Below, piece after piece: positions 1 through 7,651 of a stretch of 8,873 bases of DNA. Position numbers and translations under genes: made by a program. Numbering within the stretch: the first letter of the stretch is position 1; every line of letters starts with the position of its first letter. Under the pieces are notes generated by a model. That model was not told where the DNA came from and did no database searches. It saw nothing but the letters and a program-made list of their open reading frames with translations. Source of the DNA: DATFLK01 sp035267815 (GTDB taxonomy: Bacteria > Pseudomonadota > Zetaproteobacteria > Mariprofundales > Mariprofundaceae); assembly GCA_035267815.1 (NCBI GenBank), contig DATFLK010000196.1, forward strand, positions 1 through 8,873, read 5' to 3'.

Positions 1-557
1 CCGGCCGTGACCGCGTTGATGATGATCAGTACCAGGGAGTGTGCCACGGCCGTTTTGTAGTTCGAGATGCCGAGCCATATCAGCGCCGGCACCATCAGGA
101 AACCGCCGCCGACGCCGAGCACGCCGGTCGTGATGCCCAGTGCGATACCAGTCAACAGCGTCAACAGACAGCGGCAGACTGTGCGTGAATCGCCCTCGAC
201 GGTGCGCTTCGGGCGACGCATCCACCACGCCACGAAGAGCACCAGCGATCCGAAGATGGCGCCCTGAAGAGTGTCGGACATGCGCATGCCCAGGTGTGCG
301 CCCGCCATGCTCCCGGCCATGCCGCCGACGGAGAAGGCGGCGAGCATTCGCAGATTGAGGCCGTGCCAGGCGCGCTGCCGGAACAGCGCCACAAGGCTGA
401 CCACGGCGACGATCCACAGGCTGGCCGCGATGGCCTGTTTCAGGGGGAATCCGAGCCCGTAGGTTAGCAGCGGCACCGTCAGCATGCCGCCACCGGCGCC
501 GAACAGCGCCAGCATGATGCCAATCAACGGTGCAAGTGCGATCGCCCATATATTCAA
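1..557 (-). CDS. TauE/SafE-family anion permease (partial, C-terminus outside window)
   Basis: The first 185 residues are visible; the rest lies beyond base 1. The protein is strongly hydrophobic, with an N-terminal membrane segment (about residues 3-20) and several more. It carries two copies of a glycine-rich motif typical of TauE/SafE permeases: AGGGMLTVPLL near residues 21-31 and GVGGGFLMVPAL near 148-159, reflecting the internal duplication of the family. Members are proposed to export sulfite, sulfoacetate or related organosulfur anions across the inner membrane. I chose a TTG start at 557: it overlaps the upstream stop codon as TTGA, GGAGAG (571-566) lies 8 bases ahead, and the next in-frame ATG would cut into the first membrane segment. 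Position after a persulfide dioxygenase suggests sulfite export, as proposed for the permease of bigR-type operons. The family is secure; the substrate is inferred from context. Confidence 0.9.
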   Translation of the reverse strand, partial: MNIWAIALAPLIGIMLALFGAGGGMLTVPLLTYGLGFPLKQAIAASLWIVAVVSLVALFRQRAWHGLNLRMLAAFSVGGMAGSMAGAHLGMRMSDTLQGAIFGSLVLFVAWWMRRPKRTVEGDSRTVCRCLLTLLTGIALGITTGVLGVGGGFLMVPALIWLGISNYKTAVAHSLVLIIINAVTA

Positions 558-1249
558 GCGTCGGACTCTCCACAGGCCAGGTTGGCCGGGATCGCCTCGT
601 GCATGTGTTTCGGATCGGGCAGGTCGAGGTTGGCCATCAACTCGACGAATGCCGTGCGGGAAAGCGTCAGGCGCGGATTGAAACGTTTCTCCTCGCCCAT
701 GGTCGAGACGGTCATGCCGCGGTAGTCGTGGCCTGGGTAGACCTTCGTGTGATCCGGTAGCACGAACAGCTTTTCGTGAATCGAGTCGTACAGCCTGCCG
801 GCATCGCCGCTCTGGAAATCCGTGCGGCCGCACCCGCGAATGAACAGCGCATCGCCGGTAAAGGCCATGTCGTCGAACAGATAGCTCAGACAGGTGTCGG
901 TGTGACCGGGGGTTTCGACCACCCGAATCTCGTGACTGCCGAAACGGATGATGTCGTTTTCATGCAACGGGATGTCGGCACAGCCGATTCCGGCATGGTG
1001 TGAGATGCCGGTACGGCAACCGGTTTTTTCGCGCAACAGCCCCGCGCCAGTGATGTGATCGGCATGTACGTGTGTGTCGAGCGCGTAGACGAGTTCAAGC
1101 TCCAGTTCCTTCAGGAGCCGAAGGTCGCGATCGATTTTCCCCTGGACCGGATCAATGAGGATCGCCTCACCGCTTGCGGGATCACCCAGCAGGAAGGTGT
1201 AGGTCCAGGTGTCATAATCGAACAGTTGCCGGAAGGTGGTCTGCTGCAT
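554..1249 (-). CDS. ETHE1-type persulfide dioxygenase (MBL-fold, non-haem iron)
   Basis: This 231-residue protein has the complete metallo-beta-lactamase fold signature in its ETHE1 form: THVHADH at residues 59-65, TPGHTDTC with H116, TGDALFIRGCGRTDFQ with D133, and YPGHDY with H174. The GCGRTDFQ block is characteristic of ETHE1/PDO-type persulfide dioxygenases and separates them from glyoxalase II. In that family an Fe(II) held by two histidines and an aspartate (here probably H60, H116 and D133) converts glutathione persulfide plus oxygen to sulfite and glutathione in the cytoplasm. No signal peptide is visible. Length fits the compact bacterial single-domain form, not the rhodanese fusions (Blh/CstB type). 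The start at 1249 has AGGGGG a few bases upstream; the frame stays open to 1501, but that stretch is antisense-like shadow over the rhodanese gene. One base separates it from the rhodanese stop, and its own stop overlaps the permease start. Confidence 0.93.
   Translation of the reverse strand: MQQTTFRQLFDYDTWTYTFLLGDPASGEAILIDPVQGKIDRDLRLLKELELELVYALDTHVHADHITGAGLLREKTGCRTGISHHAGIGCADIPLHENDIIRFGSHEIRVVETPGHTDTCLSYLFDDMAFTGDALFIRGCGRTDFQSGDAGRLYDSIHEKLFVLPDHTKVYPGHDYRGMTVSTMGEEKRFNPRLTLSRTAFVELMANLDLPDPKHMHEAIPANLACGESDA
566..571 (-). promoter_or_regulatory. Ribosome binding site supporting the TTG start of the TauE/SafE gene
   Basis: On the minus strand this reads GGAGAG and lies 8 bases before TTG at 557. 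It supports a non-ATG start that overlaps the preceding stop codon, so translational coupling to the dioxygenase gene is likely. Confidence 0.6.
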
Positions 1250-1250
1250 C

Positions 1251-1664
1251 CTATGCCCCCTGCTTGACGGGCAGTCCGGCGCCGGACCAAGCTCCCATGC
1301 CGCCCGAGAAGTTGTAGACCGGTTTCCTGCCTGCCTTGGCGATGGCGTATGACGCCATCGACGAGCGGTTGCCCGAGGCGCAGATACAGATGACCGGCTT
1401 GTTGTCGGGGATCTCCCGCATCCGCCGGGAGAGTTCCTGCAGCGGGATATGCAGGGCACCCGGGGCATGGCCGTTCTGCCATTCACCCTCCGACCGGACA
1501 TCCACCAGGGTGTGCGGCTCGTTGCGCCAGCGGGTCATATAGTCTTCGGCCGATATGCCATGAACCCCTGCCAGTTTGGGGGCGAGCATGCGGGTCCATA
1601 AAATCCAGCCGACGACGATGGCCAGGAAGATTTGCGGGCCGTATTCATGCATGAAATCACTCAT
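1251..1664 (-). CDS. Membrane-anchored single-domain rhodanese (sulfurtransferase)
   Basis: The protein is 137 residues long. Residues about 9-28 form one hydrophobic segment, probably an N-terminal inner-membrane anchor. A single rhodanese domain follows (about 36-135), with the conserved LVDVRSEGEW near 53-62, HAPGALHIPL near 66-75, and the active-site loop CASGNR at 95-100, which fits the C-x-x-G-x-R pattern with C95 as the sulfur-carrying residue. The domain ends with the usual GGMGAW motif. Rhodaneses move sulfane sulfur between donors such as thiosulfate or persulfides and acceptors such as cyanide, sulfite or thiols. The ATG at 1664 lies one base after the preceding stop and has only a weak ribosome binding site, so coupled translation is likely; ATG at residue 5 is an alternative. 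In E. coli YgaP a rhodanese and a DUF2892 membrane domain are fused; here they are adjacent separate genes. Confidence 0.92.
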   Translation of the reverse strand: MSDFMHEYGPQIFLAIVVGWILWTRMLAPKLAGVHGISAEDYMTRWRNEPHTLVDVRSEGEWQNGHAPGALHIPLQELSRRMREIPDNKPVICICASGNRSSMASYAIAKAGRKPVYNFSGGMGAWSGAGLPVKQGA

Positions 1665-1665
1665 A

Positions 1666-1896
1666 TTATTTCGAGCCGCCGATGACGCCGCCGGGTTTGA
1701 CCCCCAGCTTGATCAGGATGTTCTCCATCAGACACCAGCGCGTGAATCCCGACTGCAGCAGGTTGGCGCCGACGAACAGCGTGAACCACAGCCATGTCGG
1801 ATGCGTCAGATCGACGCCGTTGTAGATGGCCGAGAGGATGACCGAGAGCAGGATGAAGCTGCCTGCAATGATGCGAATCAGTCGTTCGGTTGTCAT
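1666..1896 (-). CDS. DUF2892 (YgaP-type) small inner-membrane protein
   Basis: With the start I prefer, this is a 76-residue protein with two hydrophobic helices (about residues 8-27 and 34-50), a short loop between them, and a tail reading NILIKLGVKPGG. This fits the DUF2892 family, which includes the membrane half of E. coli YgaP and stand-alone proteins often found beside rhodaneses and ArsR regulators. Its molecular role is not established; in YgaP it anchors a rhodanese and may form a dimeric membrane platform. I chose the ATG at 1896 over the one at 1902 because AAGGAG (1909-1904) is 7 bases from the former and only 1 from the latter. The gene follows the RND permease after 45 bases, the largest gap in the operon, and its stop is one base before the rhodanese start. 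Confidence 0.85.
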   Translation of the reverse strand: MTTERLIRIIAGSFILLSVILSAIYNGVDLTHPTWLWFTLFVGANLLQSGFTRWCLMENILIKLGVKPGGVIGGSK

Positions 1897-1903
1897 ATCC
1901 ATA

Positions 1904-1909
1904 CTCCTT
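1904..1909 (-). promoter_or_regulatory. Ribosome binding site fixing the DUF2892 start
   Basis: On the minus strand this reads AAGGAG. It is 7 bases from ATG 1896 and only 1 base from ATG 1902, so it decides in favour of the shorter, 76-residue product. Confidence 0.75.
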
Positions 1910-1941
1910 TGTTGCAGATGTTCCGACTCAGCGGCGTGCCG

Positions 1942-4900
1942 CTAGGCCTTATTGCCCTGGTCGGGAAGGTCGCACATATCCTCCGGCAGCGGTTTGTTGC
2001 GCTGCCAGAGGTAGTACATCAGTGGCGTGATGAAGAGCGTCAGCGCCGTGGCGGCCAGGGTGCCGAAGGCCATGGAAACGCCGAGACCGCCGAAGACGGG
2101 ATCCGAGATCATGATCGAGGTGCCGGCAATCACCGCCAGCGCGGTCAGCAGGATCGGACGGGCGCGAACGGCGCCGGCCTCGAGCACGGCCGAGCGCACA
2201 TCATTGCCCTGACGGCGGTAGTCGAGGATGAAGTCGATCAGCAGAACCGAATTGCGCACGACGATGCCGGCCAGTGCGATCATGCCGATCATCGAGGTGG
2301 CGGTGAACGGCTGGTGGGTGATCATATGCCCGGGGAAGATGCCGATCATGGTCAGCGCCGTGGGCGCCATGACCATGATGGGAAGGATGAACTCGCCGTA
2401 ATAGGCGACCATCAGCAGATAGATCAGCAGTAGGGCGACGATGAAGGCGGCGCCGAGGTCGCGGAAGACGTCGAGCGTCAGACGCATCTCACCGTTCCAT
2501 AGCAGTTCATAGCCGAAGGTGTCGTCCGGTTGGGTGCGCGTGAAACGCATGCCGCCGGTTTTCAGGTGGATATCCGGCAGGATCTTGCTGCCGTCGAGGC
2601 GCTGGTCCATGTCCAGAAGGGAGTAGACCTGCGAGTGGCGGATTGGCTCGCCAGTGACATAGGCGACCGGATGCGCATCCTTGGTGTACATCGGTTTGGC
2701 GACGATGGTATGGCGGATGGTCGCGATGCTGGAGAGCTGTACCGGCCCCTCGCTACCGGAGACGTAGATGCGATCCAGATCGGAGGGCTGCATCCGCAGG
2801 GACTTGGGTAGACGTACCCGGATGCGGACCGGATGCCGTTCGGTATCGACATGGACGGCGCCGATATCGTAGCCGTGCAGGAAGTCGCGCAACGACTGAT
2901 AGACCTGCGCCGTGGCCACACCCAGTCGCGTCGCCTTCTCCTTGTTGATATCCACCCGCAGCTCGGACTGGTTGGCGCCGACCGAATCATCGACATCGCC
3001 GACGTCGTAGGTGTTTGCGAAGACATGGCGCACCTTGCCGGCGATGGCCCGGAGCTTGTCGTAGTTCGGACCGTAAATCTCGGCCATCAGTGTGGCGCGA
3101 ACCGGTGGTCCGGGCGGATCCTCGACCAGTTTGATGCTGGCCTCGGAGTGTGCCTTGTAGATCGGCTTCAGCATGCGGCGCAGGTCGAGCACGATATCCT
3201 CGGATTTCTCATGGCGATCGTGCTTGTTGACCAGATTGACGCGGATCTCCGCCAGTTGCGGTCCATGGCGGAAGACGGCACCGCGCAGCATGCCGTTGAA
3301 ATCGATCGGTCCGGCCTGGCCCACGAACGTTTCGTAATCGGTTACCATCGGGTGATGCCGCAGGACATCGGCCACCTCGCGTGCCACACCGTCGGTCGCC
3401 TCGAGCGGCGTGCCTTCCGGCATGTCGATCGTGATATTGAAGGTGTTTTTGTCCCCTTTGGGCAGCATCTTCAGCTCCACTGTACCGGGGGTGGCCGGGC
3501 CATTGATGCCGGCGGGACGGAAGAACTGCCATGCCGGTTCCCACAGTGAAAATGCGAACAGCAGGGCGATGACGATCCAGAAGATGTTGCGGCTCCGGGG
3601 ATTGTCGATCAGCGGTGTGGCCAGCCTCAGGTAGGTGCGATGTACCCAGTCCTTCGGGCGTTCGTCCTCCTCCTCCATGGTTGGCGTGGTGAGCCGGCAG
3701 GGTAGCCAGCGCTGTGCGATCCATGGCGTCAGCATGTAGGCGATGATCAGCGAGGCGGCCATGGCCACCGGCGCGTTGAAGGGAATCGGTCCCATGTAGG
3801 GGCCCATCATGCCGGTGACGAAGTGCATCGGCAGGAAGGCGAGGATGACGGCGATCGTCGCCACAATCGTCGGCTTGCCCGTCTCGTTGGTGGCCATGAC
3901 GATCAGACGCGCCTTCTCCGACAGCCGACTTGCGCCCTTGTGCAGATGGCGGTGGATGTTCTCGATCACGACGATGGCATCATCGACCAGCAGACCAAGC
4001 GACAGGATCAGGGCGAACAGCGTGATTCGATTGATGGTCTGATCCGCGATCAGCCCGATGGCGAGCACGATGAAGAGGATCAGTGGGATGTTCATGGTGA
4101 CAATCGCCGCCTCACGCCAGCCCAGGAAGAGCAGCATGATGATGACGACGGAGACGATGGCGATACCGAGGTGCTCAATCAGCGTGTTGACCGCGTCGTC
4201 GGCGCGTTTGCCCGAATCGCGGGTGATGGTGACCTGGACGTTGTCGGGGATGAGGTCGCCTTTCAGTGTCTCCAGCTTATTCTGGACCCGGTCCGTCACG
4301 AAGACGGCATTGGTGCCGCGCTTTTTGGCCAGTGCGATGGAGACGGCGGGGGTCTCCGGCTCACCGCTTCGCTTCACGTGTGCGCCGGGGCCGAAGCCGA
4401 TGCGGTGCAGGGTATCTACTTCGGCCGGGCCGTCGGTGACGGTGGCGACATCGTGCAGGTAGACCGGCTGGTTGTTCCACTGTCCAACGATCAGACGTCC
4501 CACCTCGTCGGCTGATTGCAGGTAGCCGTTCAGCCAGACCTTCTGCTCCTTGTTGTTGCCGACAATGTTACCGGCCGGACCGCCGGCGTTGGCAGCGACG
4601 AGCACCTTGTGCAGGGCATCGAGCGGGATGTGATAGGCCGCCAGTCTGGTTGGGTCGAGGTGGATGCCGACCTCCCGGTTGCGGCCGCCGATAATGTTGG
4701 TGACGGAGACGCCGTCGACCGGCACCAGCTGAGCTTTCACGCGTTCGGCCAGACGCTTGAGCATCAGGCCATCCATCTGCGATGAGGAGAGGGTGATGAC
4801 CTCGACGGGTACATCGTCGACGTCGAGCGGCTTCACTAGTGGTTGCGATGCGCCCGGCGGGATGCGGTCGAGGTTATGCATCAGCCGGTCATAAAGCTTG

Positions 4901-5265
4901 ACCAGGCTCTTCTCCTTGTCTTCACCGACCTTGAACTGGACGGTGACGACGCCGAGCGAGTTTTGAGCCATGCCGAAGGTGTGGTCCACTCCGGTCATCT
5001 CGCGCAGTACCATCTCCAGCGGCCGGACAACGAGGTTTTGTACCTCCTGAGGGCTGGCGCCCTGCATGTGCACGAACACATTGGCCGCCGGCACGTCGAT
5101 CTGCGGGTTCTCCTCGCGTGGCGTGATGACCAAGGCGAGCAGGCCGATCAGGAAGATCAGCAGGCTGAGCAGTGGCGTCAGATTGGTGTCCATGGCCACC
5201 TTGCCCAGGCGGCCCGCAATATTCAGGCGCGGCATCTCATCCGGTTCCTGGCGTTTATCGGACAT
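1942..5265 (-). CDS. RND-family (HAE1/AcrB-type) efflux permease
   Basis: This 1107-residue inner-membrane pump has the duplicated RND layout: a first helix near residues 28-48, a large periplasmic porter/docking region, a helix bundle near 363-520, a second periplasmic region, and a C-terminal helix bundle. The motif GLLVDDAIVVIENIH places D428 and D429 where AcrB has its proton-relay aspartates D407/D408. This is the HAE1 pattern, not the heavy-metal (HME) one. In the C-terminal bundle the sequence LAGIVVRNSVLLIDF puts an arginine (about R1004) where AcrB has K940. It is somewhat longer than AcrB (about 1049), partly from a longer cytoplasmic N-terminus. The start at 5265 is 3 bases after the adaptor stop, and GGAGG within the adaptor's last codons lies 10 bases upstream. 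It should act with the adjacent adaptor and outer-membrane factor as a proton-driven exporter. The substrate cannot be read from the sequence. Confidence 0.95.
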   Translation of the reverse strand: MSDKRQEPDEMPRLNIAGRLGKVAMDTNLTPLLSLLIFLIGLLALVITPREENPQIDVPAANVFVHMQGASPQEVQNLVVRPLEMVLREMTGVDHTFGMAQNSLGVVTVQFKVGEDKEKSLVKLYDRLMHNLDRIPPGASQPLVKPLDVDDVPVEVITLSSSQMDGLMLKRLAERVKAQLVPVDGVSVTNIIGGRNREVGIHLDPTRLAAYHIPLDALHKVLVAANAGGPAGNIVGNNKEQKVWLNGYLQSADEVGRLIVGQWNNQPVYLHDVATVTDGPAEVDTLHRIGFGPGAHVKRSGEPETPAVSIALAKKRGTNAVFVTDRVQNKLETLKGDLIPDNVQVTITRDSGKRADDAVNTLIEHLGIAIVSVVIIMLLFLGWREAAIVTMNIPLILFIVLAIGLIADQTINRITLFALILSLGLLVDDAIVVIENIHRHLHKGASRLSEKARLIVMATNETGKPTIVATIAVILAFLPMHFVTGMMGPYMGPIPFNAPVAMAASLIIAYMLTPWIAQRWLPCRLTTPTMEEEDERPKDWVHRTYLRLATPLIDNPRSRNIFWIVIALLFAFSLWEPAWQFFRPAGINGPATPGTVELKMLPKGDKNTFNITIDMPEGTPLEATDGVAREVADVLRHHPMVTDYETFVGQAGPIDFNGMLRGAVFRHGPQLAEIRVNLVNKHDRHEKSEDIVLDLRRMLKPIYKAHSEASIKLVEDPPGPPVRATLMAEIYGPNYDKLRAIAGKVRHVFANTYDVGDVDDSVGANQSELRVDINKEKATRLGVATAQVYQSLRDFLHGYDIGAVHVDTERHPVRIRVRLPKSLRMQPSDLDRIYVSGSEGPVQLSSIATIRHTIVAKPMYTKDAHPVAYVTGEPIRHSQVYSLLDMDQRLDGSKILPDIHLKTGGMRFTRTQPDDTFGYELLWNGEMRLTLDVFRDLGAAFIVALLLIYLLMVAYYGEFILPIMVMAPTALTMIGIFPGHMITHQPFTATSMIGMIALAGIVVRNSVLLIDFILDYRRQGNDVRSAVLEAGAVRARPILLTALAVIAGTSIMISDPVFGGLGVSMAFGTLAATALTLFITPLMYYLWQRNKPLPEDMCDLPDQGNKA

Positions 5266-5268
5266 CGG

Positions 5269-6303
5269 TTATTTGCCTCCGGCAATATGTTCGCTACTGA
5301 CGATCTCCGGCGTGACCCGCGCGACGATGCGTTCGCCGTCCGAAAGGCCGGCCGCGACCTCGACGCCTGATGCATGTTCAGGGCCGAGACGCACGAGGCG
5401 GTAGTGCAATACCCCCTTGGAATCCACCACATAGACACCGGTCAGGCCGCTTCTGTGCACGATGCTGGCCGGGGGAATCATCAGGGTGCGACGTGTGCCG
5501 GTATGGAAGGCCACTTCGGCGAACATGCCCGGGCGGATATCCTTGCGTACCGGCAGGGTCAGCTTGACGAGAAACTGATGGCTTGTCCTGTCGGCGGCGG
5601 ATACGACCTGCCGGACTTTGGCAGTCAGGCTCGCCGGCGATGACAGGCGGATTGTGGCGCTGTCGCCTTCATGAATATCCGAGATGAATTGCTCCGAGAC
5701 GTGAGTTTCCACCAAGAGCTGGTGCAGATTCTCCAGCACGATGATGGGTTTGCCCGGAGAGGCCAGATCGCCTACATTCATGTTCTTTTCGACCACAAGC
5801 CCGTCCACCGGTGCGCGTACAATGGCATAGCTGAGCTGGTTTTCGGCCTGTGCGACCTTCGATTTGGCCACCTGATAACGCAGTTTTACCTTGTCGAACT
5901 GCTGTTGGCTGACCGCCTGACCGGCGAGCAGGCTTTTGAAGCGCTCGAGATCGGCCCTTGCATTGGCCAGGTCCGCCCTGGCCTGTTCCAGCGTTTGCCG
6001 GGCATCGACCGGGTCGATGTGAAACAGCGCGTCACCTTTATGGACATGGTCGCCTTCCCGGACGGAAATCTCGTGGATATAGCCGGAGATGCGCGAGGTG
6101 ATGGAGATGCGGTGGTCGGACGTGATCACTCCGCTGGTGATGTAGACGCGCGGCATCTGCTGCCAATGGACCGTGATGACATTCGCCTGCACTGTCTTGC
6201 CGGAGGATGCCGGGGGTGATGCCTGTTCCGAACAGGCGGCGATGCCGGTGATCGACAGCAACAGCAGTACGGTCTTCAGGGATCGAAGTGTCGAGTTATT
6301 CAT
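5269..6303 (-). CDS. RND periplasmic adaptor (membrane-fusion lipoprotein)
   Basis: The protein is 344 residues long. A basic, hydrophobic N-terminus ends in a lipobox-like sequence, GIAAC, so C24 is probably lipidated and the protein anchored in the inner membrane facing the periplasm. Two lipoyl half-motifs follow (about 66-98, with GYIHEISVREGDHV, and 160-193, with VRAPVDGLV). They flank an alpha-helical hairpin (about 99-158) rich in alanine, glutamine and charged residues, which should contact the outer-membrane factor. A beta-barrel (about 195-270, with IRPGMFAEV) and a membrane-proximal domain complete the order usual for HlyD/AcrA-type adaptors. The start at 6303 has GGAGG 6 bases upstream and overlaps the end of the TolC-like gene by 8 bases. 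Its stop is 3 bases before the RND permease start, fitting a fixed-stoichiometry pump. Confidence 0.94.
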   Translation of the reverse strand: MNNSTLRSLKTVLLLLSITGIAACSEQASPPASSGKTVQANVITVHWQQMPRVYITSGVITSDHRISITSRISGYIHEISVREGDHVHKGDALFHIDPVDARQTLEQARADLANARADLERFKSLLAGQAVSQQQFDKVKLRYQVAKSKVAQAENQLSYAIVRAPVDGLVVEKNMNVGDLASPGKPIIVLENLHQLLVETHVSEQFISDIHEGDSATIRLSSPASLTAKVRQVVSAADRTSHQFLVKLTLPVRKDIRPGMFAEVAFHTGTRRTLMIPPASIVHRSGLTGVYVVDSKGVLHYRLVRLGPEHASGVEVAAGLSDGERIVARVTPEIVSSEHIAGGK

Positions 6304-7651
6304 GTACTGCCTCCGGTGTCAGCGTTCCCGCCGCCAGCATCAGGTGGGCGGTGGAGATGATGGTGTCGAAGCGGGCATGGATGGCGGAGGCTCGGGCGTG
6401 ATCCATGCGGGCCTGCGCCGACAGAAGATCGGTGACGCGTTCCAGACCATGGCGATAACGCAGCGCGTGGATGCGCAGGGATTCCCGGGCCTGATCGAGC
6501 GCCTGCTGCTGTTCGGCGGCGCGCGAGGCGGCCTCCTGCATGCTGCGCCATGCATCCATGATCTCGTCGTGGATCTCCTGCTTTTTATCCTCCAGCTGGT
6601 ACTGCAGCCGGACGTGCTGGGCCTGGGCGGCATCCCAGGCCGCCTTGTCGGATCCGCCGGCAAAGAGATTGAATGTGACCTTGCCGGCAATCGTGGTGTT
6701 GGGGTTTTTTGGGGCGAGGGTGTTGTTGTTCCACTCTTGTGTGGCCATCACGCCGACATGCGGCATGAAGTCTGCCCGAGCTTCGGAGATGGAGGCACGG
6801 GAGGCCTCAAGCCGCTTTTGCAGCGCGATGAGGTCCGGACGGCGCGCCTGGGCCTGGGTCACCAGTTTTTTCGGCGAATCCGAAACTGCCGGAATTGAAG
6901 GGGAGCGGGTCAATCGCAGCGGGCTGCTGACGCCGAGGCCCAGCAGGCGACGCAATTGGTCCATGGCCTTTTCACGCCGGTTTTCGATCCGATGAAGCCT
7001 TATCTTGGCGTTCAGGGCGCTGACCTCTGCATCCATGACGTCGCTTTTGATGGCAGTGCCCTTTTGCGCCATGATCCGTGTCGTTTTGAGATGGTGTCGG
7101 GCGGCGTCGAGCGCACTTTTTGCAGCACTCTTCTGGGTATCGGCCTCGAATACTTGGGCATAGGCCCGGACGACCTGAAAGATGAGCTGCTGAGTATTGG
7201 CCCGGACACCCGAATCAGCGGCATCCGCCATCTGTTCGGCGCGGTCCTTGCCTGCCCAGAGGGCACCGCCCTCATAGATGGGGGCCTCGACGGTGAGCTT
7301 CGTCTGGTAATTCGTGACGTAGGACGGGTTGTTCAGCGTGAAGGTGCTGAGGTCGCTTGGCTGCAGGTGCTGCTGCAGCAGTTTGTAAGAAAAGGTGTTC
7401 ATAGGCGAGTTCGACCGGGCTGCGGAGGAGGAGGCCGAAACCCTCGGCATCAGCATCCCCTGATATTGTTTGACGCGGGCGTGGGCCACATCGGCGCTGG
7501 CGCGTTCGGAGGCCAGCACCCTGTTTTGCTGCAACGCCAGTCCGACGGCCCGGTATAGATCCAGCTTCATCGGTTCCTGCGCATGCAGGGGTGGGGCGAT
7601 ACCGAAGATTATGATTGCGAAGGCGGTTCGGAAAAGATGCGTGCTGTTCAT
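6296..7651 (-). CDS. TolC-family outer-membrane efflux protein
   Basis: The protein is 451 residues long. A signal peptide is visible (hydrophobic core about 9-20) with likely cleavage after PLHA, at residue 24. The mature part shows the duplicated outer-membrane efflux protein (OEP) layout: long alanine/glutamine-rich helices (about 30-70, 135-235, 260-300, 335-440), separated by two beta-strand regions (about 70-130 and 297-333) that form the barrel. Typical phrases are VEAPIYEGG near 121-129 and VTFNLFAGG near 325-333, at equivalent points of the two repeats, and RRPDLIALQ near 270-278. It would form the trimeric channel of the pump encoded just downstream. The start at 7651 overlaps the ArsR stop as ATGA with GGAG 8 bases ahead; the frame stays open further upstream, but that would run through the whole repressor gene in another frame and lose the signal peptide. 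Confidence 0.94.
   Translation of the reverse strand: MNSTHLFRTAFAIIIFGIAPPLHAQEPMKLDLYRAVGLALQQNRVLASERASADVAHARVKQYQGMLMPRVSASSSAARSNSPMNTFSYKLLQQHLQPSDLSTFTLNNPSYVTNYQTKLTVEAPIYEGGALWAGKDRAEQMADAADSGVRANTQQLIFQVVRAYAQVFEADTQKSAAKSALDAARHHLKTTRIMAQKGTAIKSDVMDAEVSALNAKIRLHRIENRREKAMDQLRRLLGLGVSSPLRLTRSPSIPAVSDSPKKLVTQAQARRPDLIALQKRLEASRASISEARADFMPHVGVMATQEWNNNTLAPKNPNTTIAGKVTFNLFAGGSDKAAWDAAQAQHVRLQYQLEDKKQEIHDEIMDAWRSMQEAASRAAEQQQALDQARESLRIHALRYRHGLERVTDLLSAQARMDHARASAIHARFDTIISTAHLMLAAGTLTPEAVHE

Noticed and set aside
1931..1942. GCGGC-GT-GCCGC inverted repeat as a terminator after the RND gene
   Set aside because: The stem would be only 4-5 bp, there is no T tract on the minus strand after it, and the next gene starts within 45 bases with a good ribosome binding site.
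1576..2433. Open plus-strand frame of about 285 codons opposite the RND, DUF2892 and rhodanese genes
   Set aside because: It lies antisense to three well-supported genes; its composition (rich in Asp, His, Arg, Gln) is typical of the reverse frame of GC-rich coding DNA, and it has no recognisable motif.
2833..4515. Several plus-strand frames of 150-240 codons inside the RND gene
   Set aside because: They are antisense shadows of the permease with biased composition and no family features; the opposite strand has a full RND motif set.
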